This document shows, one piece after another, positions 42,859-51,724 of a DNA stretch of 64,000 bases. The DNA is from Synergistota bacterium (GTDB lineage: Bacteria > Synergistota > GBS-1). Position numbers and translations under genes: made by a program. The notes under the pieces were generated by a model. The model did no database searches. It was not told the DNA's origin and saw nothing but the letters and a program-made list of their open reading frames with translations. The stretch covers positions 16,629-80,628 of the forward strand of contig JANXBX010000008.1 in the NCBI GenBank assembly GCA_025060595.1, read 5' to 3'. The stretch's first letter is position 1, and every line of letters begins with the position of its first letter.

Positions 42859-43830
42859 TTGAATGAGATTATCCTGAAGGTCGAGGATTTAAGGAAGTAT
42901 TTTCCTATAAAGGCCGGTATTTTCGGCAAGGTATCGGGATATGTTAGATCTGTAGATGGGATTAATCTGACCATAAGTAGGGGAGAAGCCCTTGCCCTTG
43001 TTGGTGAAAGCGGTTGTGGTAAAACGACCTTTGGAAGGCTCGTTTTAAGGCTTATAGAACCTACCTCAGGGAGGATATTCTTTGATGGAATTGATATAAC
43101 TGGCCTTTCAAGTAAGGAACTAAGGCCCTTAAGAAGAAGGATGCAGATAGTTTTTCAGGATTCCCTTTCCTCTTTGAACCCTCGAATGATGGTTAAGGAG
43201 ATATTGTCGGAACCTTTTAAGCTTCAGGGAGGTTTTTCTTCGAGGGAAATCAGAAGAAAGATTATTAAGCTTCTTGAAATGGTTGGCTTAGGGGAAGAAC
43301 ATATGTATAGGTATCCTCATGAACTTTCAGGTGGACAGAGACAAAGGGTTTGTATATTAAGGGCTATTTCTTTAAATCCAGAGTTCTTAGTTTTGGATGA
43401 GCCCACATCTGCTTTAGATGTTTCTGTACAAGCTCAGATACTTAATTTACTTAAAAGCCTTCAAGAGGAATATAGGCTGAGCTATCTTTTTATAACTCAT
43501 GACTTGGGTATAGTTCGCTTTATTAGTGACCGTGTTGCGATAATGTATCTCGGTAAAATAGTGGAGCTTGCCTATAATGAGGAGCTCTTTAAGAATCCTC
43601 TTCATCCTTATACGAGATCTCTTCTTTCCTCTATCTTTATACCTGATCCAGATGTTAAAAGGATTAAAGAGTTTGTTTTTGGAGAGGTACCAGCTTCAAC
43701 AAATATACCTTCAGGCTGTCGGTTTCATCCTAGGTGCCCTTATGCTTTAGATATTTGTTATACGGAAGAACCTATCTTACAAGATAAAGGAAATCATCAC
43801 TTTGTTGCTTGTCATATTCATCTACATTGA
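42859..43830 (+). CDS. dppF: dipeptide/oligopeptide ABC ATPase DppF
   Basis: 323-residue second ATPase. Walker [14 protein letters not shown], signature [16 protein letters not shown], Walker [16 protein letters not shown], switch histidine [10 protein letters not shown], and the extension [14 protein letters not shown] with its cysteines. TTG start with GGGAGAGGAG upstream, 19 bases after dppD. The stop lies 25 bases from that of convergent reverse gyrase, without a terminator hairpin between them. Confidence 0.93.
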   Translation: MNEIILKVEDLRKYFPIKAGIFGKVSGYVRSVDGINLTISRGEALALVGESGCGKTTFGRLVLRLIEPTSGRIFFDGIDITGLSSKELRPLRRRMQIVFQDSLSSLNPRMMVKEILSEPFKLQGGFSSREIRRKIIKLLEMVGLGEEHMYRYPHELSGGQRQRVCILRAISLNPEFLVLDEPTSALDVSVQAQILNLLKSLQEEYRLSYLFITHDLGIVRFISDRVAIMYLGKIVELAYNEELFKNPLHPYTRSLLSSIFIPDPDVKRIKEFVFGEVPASTNIPSGCRFHPRCPYALDICYTEEPILQDKGNHHFVACHIHLH

Positions 43831-43855
43831 AGTTCACAGATGGATACGCTTACCT

Positions 43856-46800
43856 TTATAAGGTTTTTTCTTCAAGTGAGTTAAGTATTTCTTTTGTTTC
43901 CTCATAAAGCTTCATTAAGACCTTTTGATATTCTCTTTCTCCCCTCTCAACTAAGCTCATCTCCTCTTCAATTTTCCTCGTGAAGTCCTCATCCGTGTAT
44001 TGTGGATATTGTTCTCTTAGATGTCTATAAACCTCTATGCCAAGTTTGGTTGGGAATAGGAATCCGTTTTTCTGTACTACATAGTGTCTTTCAAGTAAAG
44101 TTTCAATTATAGTAGCATAGGTTGATGGTCTTCCGAGACCGCTTTTTTGCATCATCTCTATGAGAGACCCTTGAGTGAATGGATAGGCCTTAGGTAGCGT
44201 TATAACTTTAGACTCTTTTATGTCTAAGGAAAGACTCCCTTTTTCAAGGAGCTCTTTCCCTAAAGGAAAGATGCTTAAGGGTGTTAAAGTGGAAAATCCT
44301 GGTTCCAATATCTTTAAGGTTAGGCTTTCCTCTTTTTCCATATGGTCAAGGGAAAGTAAAACCTTTCCCCTTAATACCCTTGCGTTTTTCATTTGAGAGG
44401 CTATGAATCTTCTAAATATCAGAGTGTAAAGGGAAACCGCTTTAGATGAGAGTGGGGGCTTACCGGTAGTATATATGTAGCTTAAGAGCTCTCCCTTATC
44501 CCATGGATGAGTTGGCCTTATTCCTTCGTGAGCTCCTCCATCTCCCCATGTTCTTCCTTGGAATAGATTTTCTCCAAGCTTTTCTAATATATACTCTTTA
44601 GCTATAGATATGCCTTTACCGCTTATCCTGAAGGAATCGGTTCTATGATAAGTTATAAGACCTCTTTCAAAAAGCTCTTGAGCAAGGGTCATGGTCTCCT
44701 CAGCGCTCCAACCGTATCTTGTAGAAGCCTCTTTAAGCATATTTGCGGTATCGAAAGGAGGGAGAGGAGAAATCTCTTCCTCGGATAGGCTTATAAGCTT
44801 TAGATGAAGGTGACGCGGTTTTGAACCTTTGATATCCTCTTTTTTAGCTAAGGGAAACTCAACCCTTATATTGGGATCAGCTGATATCCTTAATATGTAC
44901 TCCTTTTCCTTTCTCTCTTTTTCTTTCTCTATGATCCAACCTAAAACAGGGGTTTGAACTCTGCCTGCTGAAAGCCATTTTTGTTTGAAGGTCTCTTGAA
45001 GAAGTTGACTTAGGGAAAAACCGAACCATCTATCAGCTATTCTTCTTATAAATTGAGCTTCAACCAGCGGTTCATTAATATCTCTTGGTTCATCTATTGC
45101 TTCTAAAAAGGCTCTTTTCGTTATTTCGTGAAATTCAGCTCTTTTAAAATCTGGTGAATAAGGTTTTATATAACAGGCTAGGTCCCAAGCGATCTTTTCT
45201 CCTTCTGTATCTGGGTCTGTAGCTATAAAGGCTACGTCTGCTTCTAAGGCTAGCTCTTTTAATCCCTCGATTATCTCTCTCTTTTCATCAAAGGCTGGTA
45301 CCTTGCATCTTGGGCAGATTTCTTGAACGGTTTGTTCCCCACAGGTTTGACATCTCTTTATTGTGTCATAGTGGGGTATAAAGGATCCATCTTTTACTTC
45401 TACTCCGAAAAGGCCAAGCTCATATACTAGATCAGCTACATGTCCTTTCGATGCGGCTATTAAAAGGGTATATTTGAGGGCGTTTACTTCATAGACATCT
45501 ATGCCGTGGACTCTTCTTCTTTGAGGTGATCCAAAGAAAGAGGCCAAAGTCCTAGCCTTATTTGGTGATTCAACGATAATCAGGGCGGTTTTGAAGAGAT
45601 CTTTTGGTATGGCGTCTATCTTGGTCAGCTCTTGCCTTTCTTTGTCCACCTTGTTTAGAACCTCCATTACCTTATCATGGTCGAAGGTTTTGAAGGAAAA
45701 TTCTTCGAAGAAGTATCTTGCCTTTTTCTCAAGAAGGTGTAAGGCTTTTTCATCGTCAACTATAACTATTGATAAACCTTGTAGCAGTCCTCCTGAGCAT
45801 AGCCTAGAGGTTCTACCTGCAGCTTGTAGGTATCCAGTGACATCCGGTATCATTAAATAAATTTCCCCATCTATTATTCTTATAGGGCTTTCAGGGCTTG
45901 AGGCTACTTGAGCTAGGAACTCTGGATTAGCGAGCTTCTCTGATAAGAAAAGCCTTATCTCATCCAGTAGCTTTTTGGATCTTTCTGTGAGCTTTTCTTC
46001 TTCCTTCTCAAGAATGTTTCTCAAAAAGGGGAGATATCTTCTTTCAACCTCCGGGTGATCCTCAAGGAGTTTTCTTAATGAAGTAAGTGCGTTAAACAGA
46101 GCTATTGAAGAAGTTTCCACCTTCAAGTTTATAAACATTTTAGGAACTCCTATGAAGATAGCATATCTCGTTTCAGGTATGTCAAGTCCTCGAGTGAGAG
46201 GGTTTCTACCGGAAGCTATACCTACCAGAACATCTACTTCCCCCTTTAAAAAAGCTTCTAAGTCTGCTTCCTCATAGCTCAGAGCCTTTATCCCTTTAAT
46301 TTCAAATTTTTTGATAACCTCACTTACAGATTCCTTGCCTTTATCAGGGGATACAAAGATTAAACCCCTATTTCCTAATTTTTTTACAAGGTTTACCGTT
46401 TCATCTATCATACCGCTTAATGTCATTCGCTTAGGCCTTAATACAAGATCCTCAACTTTTCTTAAGAAAGAGGCACTTTTTCCAATTTCTAAGTCCAGTA
46501 ATTCACGGAATAAAGCTACTCTTACATTTTTGGGCTTTGCTGTTGCTGAAGAAACTATTAGAACTCCTTTCGCAAGCTTTTTAAGTTCCTCGAGCTTTCT
46601 TCTTCCTTCTTCTATCTTTTGCCAAGATTCTTTCGAAGGTCTCCTTAAAAGCTTAATGGATAGATAAAGGAAGGAAAGCGTTTCATCTACCGCCTCTTTT
46701 GGTATACCTAGAAGCCCTAAAATTCTATCTACGCTCCTTGATTGTTTTAGTAAGGCATCTACATCATCAACAAAAACGAAATCAAAGGGCTTTGGTATAT

Positions 46801-47353
46801 CTTCATAGCTTTTTACTAAGAACATGGTTGTTGAAACAAGTATGTCAAAATCTCCATTTTTAAGCTTCTCTCTTTCATCGTTTTTCATGTCCATAGCTAT
46901 AAGTATTTTCTTTTTACCATCGTTATATTTTTTAAGAAGATTTTCTGCTTGTTCCACAAGCAGGCGTGTTGGGAAGAGGAGGTATGACTTTCCATCTAAA
47001 AATAGGGATGCTATTATACCGAAGGTTGTTTTGCCGATCCCTGGAGGGGCGACTATGGCAAAGGATCTTTTAAGAAATAGCCTTCGTGCCCATGTTCTTT
47101 GGAGAGACCAAGGATCGCTACCAACTTTTTCCTTAAAGAAGTTTACAAATTCCCATTCGCTTTTTCTCAAATCATAAATACTTTTAAGTTTTTTTAAGGA
47201 ACCTCTTTCGCTTAATTTTTTTACTATATCTTCTAAGGTTATGTTATCTTCCTCAGGCAAACAAAGCTCACAAGGAAGCCCTTTAAGTAGCCTAAGGCTT
47301 GAGATTTTTCCCTCACAGTTTGGACAGGCTTTTTCGAATATAGCTTCTGCCAT
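43856..47353 (-). CDS. rgy: reverse gyrase
   Basis: 1165 residues, the normal full length. It introduces positive supercoils with ATP and is the hallmark protein of hyperthermophiles and many thermophiles. The N-terminal zinc finger has C10, C13, C28 and C31. The helicase module has Walker A APPGIGKTTFG near residue 102-112, a DDVD (DEAD-box equivalent) and a later GRTSR motif. The topoisomerase IA module starts at about residue 590 with the Toprim LIIVESPNKARTLASFFG. A second zinc finger (CQTCGEQTVQEICPRC) is inserted in it, and the catalytic tyrosine lies in GLITYHRTDSFRIS. Linked behind two V-ATPase subunit genes, 6 bases after the second. Confidence 0.97.
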   Translation of the reverse strand: MAEAIFEKACPNCEGKISSLRLLKGLPCELCLPEEDNITLEDIVKKLSERGSLKKLKSIYDLRKSEWEFVNFFKEKVGSDPWSLQRTWARRLFLKRSFAIVAPPGIGKTTFGIIASLFLDGKSYLLFPTRLLVEQAENLLKKYNDGKKKILIAMDMKNDEREKLKNGDFDILVSTTMFLVKSYEDIPKPFDFVFVDDVDALLKQSRSVDRILGLLGIPKEAVDETLSFLYLSIKLLRRPSKESWQKIEEGRRKLEELKKLAKGVLIVSSATAKPKNVRVALFRELLDLEIGKSASFLRKVEDLVLRPKRMTLSGMIDETVNLVKKLGNRGLIFVSPDKGKESVSEVIKKFEIKGIKALSYEEADLEAFLKGEVDVLVGIASGRNPLTRGLDIPETRYAIFIGVPKMFINLKVETSSIALFNALTSLRKLLEDHPEVERRYLPFLRNILEKEEEKLTERSKKLLDEIRLFLSEKLANPEFLAQVASSPESPIRIIDGEIYLMIPDVTGYLQAAGRTSRLCSGGLLQGLSIVIVDDEKALHLLEKKARYFFEEFSFKTFDHDKVMEVLNKVDKERQELTKIDAIPKDLFKTALIIVESPNKARTLASFFGSPQRRRVHGIDVYEVNALKYTLLIAASKGHVADLVYELGLFGVEVKDGSFIPHYDTIKRCQTCGEQTVQEICPRCKVPAFDEKREIIEGLKELALEADVAFIATDPDTEGEKIAWDLACYIKPYSPDFKRAEFHEITKRAFLEAIDEPRDINEPLVEAQFIRRIADRWFGFSLSQLLQETFKQKWLSAGRVQTPVLGWIIEKEKERKEKEYILRISADPNIRVEFPLAKKEDIKGSKPRHLHLKLISLSEEEISPLPPFDTANMLKEASTRYGWSAEETMTLAQELFERGLITYHRTDSFRISGKGISIAKEYILEKLGENLFQGRTWGDGGAHEGIRPTHPWDKGELLSYIYTTGKPPLSSKAVSLYTLIFRRFIASQMKNARVLRGKVLLSLDHMEKEESLTLKILEPGFSTLTPLSIFPLGKELLEKGSLSLDIKESKVITLPKAYPFTQGSLIEMMQKSGLGRPSTYATIIETLLERHYVVQKNGFLFPTKLGIEVYRHLREQYPQYTDEDFTRKIEEEMSLVERGEREYQKVLMKLYEETKEILNSLEEKTL

Positions 47354-47359
47354 TTTGCA

Positions 47360-48394
47360 TCAACCCACCTTTAAAAGTAATGGTCTTACTGTTTCTGGAG
47401 GTATATCATAGGCCTTGCTCTCTATTATAACTGTAAGGTCATATATTTCCATCTCCTTTTGGCAAAGAAGCTCTATAAAGCTTCCTATGGAGAATAGGTT
47501 ATTTCTTATTAGTGGAGATTTGGTAACGCTATTATAAAATCTCTTAAGAAGCTTTCTCTCAATCAGGGGATCTTTAAGATCAGTAAATTTTCCTATTTCT
47601 TCTCCCCATGGCGTATTTGATAAGGGTTTTAAAAAATCCTCTATTTTTTTAGCTTGGGTTAATTCCTTGAGTTTTTTATTATTTAAATATCTTCCAAATG
47701 GGAGTGTGTAGGAAAAGATCTTCTCTTCTCTAAGGCTAAAGTAGTTTTTCGCTCTTATTATCCATCCTAGATTTATTAAATCGCATTGCATTCCGAAGTA
47801 AAAATTATTTATATCTTTATCTATTGGATCTAGAGTTTCATTTAACTGTATTAGCTCCTTGAAAAAGCCGTAATCCAGGATCATCTCAATTCCAAATATT
47901 GTTTCTACGTCCTCTTCAGGTAGCTTCCCTTCAAGGTATTCGCCGTAAGAGCTTTTCCTTAATACCTCCACAGCTTCACTGAGTTTTCTTGCGGATAAAA
48001 GCTCATCTATGTCTAAATAGGAGAGTCCTTTAAGATCGTATAAGGCTTCCTTTGAGATTTCTTCGCCATTCTTAAGCTTACTTGTTAAGATTCTTTTTAT
48101 ATTATCTATTTCAAATCTCTTTATGGTTGCTTTTAGGAACTCTCTTGACCTTTTAGGCATAAACTCGAGTACCTTAAGATATATATCTATTATAGAGCTT
48201 TTAAGGAGCCTTTCTAGACCCTCTCTAGAGTATGGTAAAGGCTTATCTTTACCATAGGGGGTCTTTTTGATTATATCAACTAGTCCCTCTAAGCTTTTTG
48301 AATTTAAGGCCTCTTCTAGGACCTCTTTATTTAATAGCTCTCCTCTTATAGCTCTTATTCGGGCGAAGGCTGCTGAATAGTCTATTACTTTCAT
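47360..48394 (-). CDS. V/A-type ATP synthase subunit C
   Basis: 344-residue helical subunit (NtpC/AhaC type) that caps the rotor and links it to the peripheral stator stalk. The start DYSAAFARIRAIRGELL, the LLDIIKKTPYG-like block and the C-terminal SIGSFIELLCQKEMEIYDLTVIIE with YDIPPETVRPLLLKVG are conserved. Start overlaps the preceding subunit gene as TAATG. The other V-ATPase genes (I, K, E, A, B, D) are not in the window, so the operon is split or this set is a fragment of it. Confidence 0.83.
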   Translation of the reverse strand: MKVIDYSAAFARIRAIRGELLNKEVLEEALNSKSLEGLVDIIKKTPYGKDKPLPYSREGLERLLKSSIIDIYLKVLEFMPKRSREFLKATIKRFEIDNIKRILTSKLKNGEEISKEALYDLKGLSYLDIDELLSARKLSEAVEVLRKSSYGEYLEGKLPEEDVETIFGIEMILDYGFFKELIQLNETLDPIDKDINNFYFGMQCDLINLGWIIRAKNYFSLREEKIFSYTLPFGRYLNNKKLKELTQAKKIEDFLKPLSNTPWGEEIGKFTDLKDPLIERKLLKRFYNSVTKSPLIRNNLFSIGSFIELLCQKEMEIYDLTVIIESKAYDIPPETVRPLLLKVG

Positions 48395-48702
48395 TATCTC
48401 CAGAATACCTCTATTGCTTTAAGGATTGCTTTTTCCGTTTTTGGGATAACTTTTTCCCTGAGCTCTTTAGCTTCTTCTCTGCTCTTAGCGATAATTTCCT
48501 CAGCCTTGCTTTCCGCTTCTAATTTGGCTTCGCTTAAGATCTTTTCTTCTTTTTCCCTTAAGTCTTTGAAAATATCAGCTAATCTTTGTTCCTTTTCTTT
48601 CAAGTATTCTTCCCAAGCTTCTTCTATTTCTTCTTTGGTTTTTTCCACTATTGCTCTTGCGGTTCTTTCTGCTTCAAGTAGTTGTCTTATAGCGTTCTCC
48701 AT
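48394..48702 (-). CDS. V/A-type ATPase stalk subunit (G/H type, coiled coil)
   Basis: 102 residues, almost wholly a charged right-handed-type coiled coil: AERTARAIVEKTKEEIEEAWEEYLKE to KLEAESKAEEIIAKSREEAKELRE. Size, charge and position directly before subunit C fit the NtpF/AhaH peripheral-stalk subunit. ATG with GGGGGTGATC upstream. It is the first gene of the unit that ends with reverse gyrase. Confidence 0.75.
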   Translation of the reverse strand: MENAIRQLLEAERTARAIVEKTKEEIEEAWEEYLKEKEQRLADIFKDLREKEEKILSEAKLEAESKAEEIIAKSREEAKELREKVIPKTEKAILKAIEVFWR

Positions 48703-48729
48703 GCCTTGATCACCCCCGATGGTATTTTA

Positions 48730-50727
48730 TCATAAGAGGCTTCCAATTTGATAAAATAACACGCTTACAATCCAGCCTAAGATCAGTGAGTAGAGAGTTG
48801 TAATCATGGCGAATTTTAAGCTGCTTTCCTTTTTAATTGTAGCGATAGTTGCTATACATGGTATGTATATGAGAGTCATTAGCATAAAAGCATATGCGGA
48901 AAGCGGCGTGAAAATATCCTTTAGTATTTCCTTAAGAGATTCTTCCTCTGCACCGTATAGGGTTCCTAATGTTCCTATTACTGTTTCTTTAGCAACGATT
49001 CCAAAGAGTAGAGCTACGCTCGCTTGCCATGTTCCAAAGCCAGCAGGTTTAAAAATGGGTGCTATAGTTTTGCCGATAGCTCCAATTACTGAATTTTCAG
49101 AAGCGTATTCAACTCCTATTGGAAGGGATGAGAGCATCCATATTAGTATAACAGCAAGGGCTATTACAGTTCCGGCTCTCTTTATAAATGTCAGGCTTCT
49201 TAGCCACATCTGTAGTAAGATGTTTCTTAAAGCTGGTAATCTATAAGGCGGAAGCTCCATAACGAAGGGAGCGCTCTCTTCTTTAAAGAATAAGCTTTTT
49301 GCTACTTTGGCTACAATTAAAGCGAGAAGGATTCCTGTTAGATATAAGGAGAAGATGATCAATCCCTGGTGTTTTTGAAAGAAGGCACTGGCGAAGAGTA
49401 CATAAACGGGGAGCCTTGCTGAGCAACTCATTAGTGGAATTATAAGTATAGTTAGCAATCTATCTTTTCTTGATTCAAGGGTTCTTGTGGCCATGATGGC
49501 AGGCACATTACAGCCGAATCCCAGTAAAAGGGGAATGAAAGATTTTCCATGTAGTCCCAAAGTGTGCATAACTCTATCCATAATAAAAGCTGCCCTAGCT
49601 AAATACCCGCTATCTTCCAATACAGATACTCCTAAGAAGAGAAGAGCGATGTTAGGTAGAAAGACCAATACGCTTCCTACACCGGCAAGGACTCCATCAA
49701 GTAAAAATGAGATAAGCCAAGGGGATACGGCCTTATCCTCTAAGGCTTCCTTTAGGTAATCCCTTAAGCTTGCGAAGCCGGTATCTATTAAGTCGGCCAG
49801 AGGATTGCCTATGTAGAAAACGAGGTAAAAAAGCAAATACATAAGGGATAGAAATATGGGGAAGCTAAGAAACTTATTGAGCAGGATTTTGTCAAGCTTA
49901 TCTGAGAAGGTTAGAGCTTTCACTTCCTTCTGATTAGTACATTCTCTAGTCAGTCCCTTTAAGAAGGAATATCGCTTTTCTATGATAAAGCTCTCGATGC
50001 TTTCCCCGTATATCTTTTCTATTTTATTTTCCGTTTCTAATATGATTCTCTCTATTTCTTCTGACAAGGGTTTCCCAATGAACTTGTCTTTGAAGTCTGG
50101 GTCTCCTTCTAAAAGCCTTAAAGCTACGGAGCGGGGCGAAATGCTAATATCGTAGTTTTCCTTAAGCATATTTTCTATCCTTTCAATGGCTTCTTCTACT
50201 TCTTTTCCATAATTTATTTTAAGGGGTTTTGGCCTTTTGGATATATTTTCTAAAATCTTTTCCTTTAAATTTTCTATACCTATACCTTGGTTAGCGACCG
50301 TTTCCACTATTTCTACACCAAGTATCTGTGATAGTTTTAGGTTGTCTATCTTTAATCCCATAGCATATACCATATCCATCATATTAAAATCTAAGAGAAG
50401 GTTAAGCCCCATTTCAAGAAGCTGCGAGGCTAAGTAAAGGTTTCTTTCTAGGTTTGTAGCATCTATAATGACAACTACAAGATCGGGTCTTTCTTGAATA
50501 AGAAAGTCTCTTGCGATCCTTTCATCTATAGAGTATGCGCTTAAACTGTATATTCCTGGTAGATCAATAACTTTAATTTTTTTACCTTTGTAATCTAATA
50601 TGCCTTCCTTTTTCTCTACAGTTGTTCCAGGCCAGTTTCCTACTTTTTCTCTTGTACCACATAAAATATTAAAAACGGTTGTTTTCCCAGAGTTAGGGTT
50701 CCCAGCTAAAGCTATCTTAGCTTCCAA
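48730..50727 (-). CDS. feoB: ferrous iron transporter FeoB
   Basis: 665-residue inner-membrane Fe(II) transporter. The N-terminal G domain has GNPNSGKTTVFN (P-loop), DLPGIYSLS (G3) and NMMD (G4). A helical regulatory domain to about residue 270 follows, then the Gate domains (ALLFLGVSVLEDSGYLARAAF and GFGCNVPAIMATRT). CSARLPVYVLFA contains a membrane cysteine typical of FeoB. TTG start, 10 bases after GGAGGTGG, only 3 bases from the feoA stop. Expected to be iron-repressed by the linked regulator. Confidence 0.95.
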   Translation of the reverse strand: MEAKIALAGNPNSGKTTVFNILCGTREKVGNWPGTTVEKKEGILDYKGKKIKVIDLPGIYSLSAYSIDERIARDFLIQERPDLVVVIIDATNLERNLYLASQLLEMGLNLLLDFNMMDMVYAMGLKIDNLKLSQILGVEIVETVANQGIGIENLKEKILENISKRPKPLKINYGKEVEEAIERIENMLKENYDISISPRSVALRLLEGDPDFKDKFIGKPLSEEIERIILETENKIEKIYGESIESFIIEKRYSFLKGLTRECTNQKEVKALTFSDKLDKILLNKFLSFPIFLSLMYLLFYLVFYIGNPLADLIDTGFASLRDYLKEALEDKAVSPWLISFLLDGVLAGVGSVLVFLPNIALLFLGVSVLEDSGYLARAAFIMDRVMHTLGLHGKSFIPLLLGFGCNVPAIMATRTLESRKDRLLTILIIPLMSCSARLPVYVLFASAFFQKHQGLIIFSLYLTGILLALIVAKVAKSLFFKEESAPFVMELPPYRLPALRNILLQMWLRSLTFIKRAGTVIALAVILIWMLSSLPIGVEYASENSVIGAIGKTIAPIFKPAGFGTWQASVALLFGIVAKETVIGTLGTLYGAEEESLKEILKDIFTPLSAYAFMLMTLIYIPCIATIATIKKESSLKFAMITTLYSLILGWIVSVLFYQIGSLL

Positions 50728-50730
50728 TTT

Positions 50731-50955
50731 TTAAGCCACCTCCTCCACTAATATTTTGTGAGATAATCCTCTTCCGATGGCGAATCTTAGGTTATCCTTT
50801 ATCACTATGATTGGGCCATCCGAGTTAGTTAAAACGCATAGATATTCTCCTTCCAGTAGACCTAATTCCTGCAATTTTTTAGCTGTTGTTTTTCCAGCAA
50901 TTATTTTTTTAATTTTTATCTTTTTACCGCTTTCTATCATTGACAAAGGTATCAT
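50731..50955 (-). CDS. feoA: FeoA
   Basis: 74-residue SH3-like protein that aids FeoB. It has the compact beta barrel IKIKKIIAGKTTAKKLQELGLLEGE and VIKDNLRFAIGRGLSHKILVEE. ATG overlapping the stop of the regulator gene (ATGA), and its end is followed at once by feoB. Confidence 0.92.
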   Translation of the reverse strand: MIPLSMIESGKKIKIKKIIAGKTTAKKLQELGLLEGEYLCVLTNSDGPIIVIKDNLRFAIGRGLSHKILVEEVA

Positions 50956-51593
50956 CCTGAAATCACCTCTACTAAGATTTTTTCCGCTTCTTCTTTTCTC
51001 AAAGAAACGTTTGTTCCCTTAATTAAGATTTCTATTGGATCCCCCAAGGGAGCAACATTTTTTACCTCTAGTTCCTCTCCTTTTATAAATCCCATATCGA
51101 GTAGTCTTCTTTTGAGAGATCCTGCTGCTATAATCTTGATTATTCTGGCTTTCGAACCTATATTTAGCTCATTTAGGCTTTTAAGGGGGGTATCGATTTG
51201 ATTTTCCAGGTTTTTTTCTGCCTCGAAGGAGCTCACAAAGCTTATTAGCTTTTCTAAGGTCTCATTACTTAAGAAATGCTCCATCTTACAAGCGTCACTT
51301 TCCGCAATCTCCTCTCTAACCTTGAGTATGTTTATTAGAAATCTTTTAAGCATGGTATGTCTATCCTTTATGGCTTTGGCTATGTTTATGCCGGCTTGGG
51401 TAAGCTCTATATATCCATACTTTTCTTGCTCTATTAATTTCATTTCCTTTAGCTTTTTTAAAGACTCTACAGCAGATGAAGCCTTAACTTTGAGTAAGCT
51501 TGCAAGATCTTTAACCCTAACAACCCCCTTTTCCTCTTTTAATGTTAATATTCCTTCCAAATAATCCTCTAATGCTGGTGTTAGCGTAAACAT
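50952..51593 (-). CDS. DtxR/IdeR/MntR-family metal-dependent repressor with FeoA-like domain
   Basis: About 213 residues. N-terminal winged helix (LEDYLEGILTLKEEKGVVRVKDLASLLKVKASSAVESLKKL), dimerisation and metal-binding domain with histidines (DRHTMLKRFLINIL, CKMEHFL), and a C-terminal SH3/FeoA domain (PLGDPIEILIKGTNVSLRKEEAEKI). Fe(II)-bound protein should repress its own operon. The GTG at 51605 overlaps the ribosome site GGAGGTG; ATG at 51593 is the likely start. A DtxR-type operator covers the promoter. The last base triplet overlaps feoA. Confidence 0.9.
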   Translation of the reverse strand: MFTLTPALEDYLEGILTLKEEKGVVRVKDLASLLKVKASSAVESLKKLKEMKLIEQEKYGYIELTQAGINIAKAIKDRHTMLKRFLINILKVREEIAESDACKMEHFLSNETLEKLISFVSSFEAEKNLENQIDTPLKSLNELNIGSKARIIKIIAAGSLKRRLLDMGFIKGEELEVKNVAPLGDPIEILIKGTNVSLRKEEAEKILVEVISG

Positions 51594-51618
51594 GACTTTT
51601 GACACCTCCTTTTAGCTA

Positions 51619-51652
51619 AACCTAATTATATTAGGTTAACCTAAAATGTCAA
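51619..51652 (-). promoter_or_regulatory. iron-responsive promoter/operator of dtxR-feoA-feoB
   Basis: Minus strand TTGACA (51652-51647), 16-base spacer, TATAAT (51630-51625): both boxes match consensus exactly. The perfect palindrome TTAGGTTAACCTAA (51631-51644) fills the spacer. A second inverted pair, ACCTAA and TTAGGT (51620-51636), is centred on the -10. The sequence resembles classical DtxR boxes and would let the linked repressor block RNA polymerase twice. Confidence 0.85.
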
Positions 51653-51724
51653 GTTTCTAATTGTCAGTTTATGTGGTAAAATTAATTTATAAATTTTAAA
51701 TCACTTTAGAGGAGGGGAGACAAG

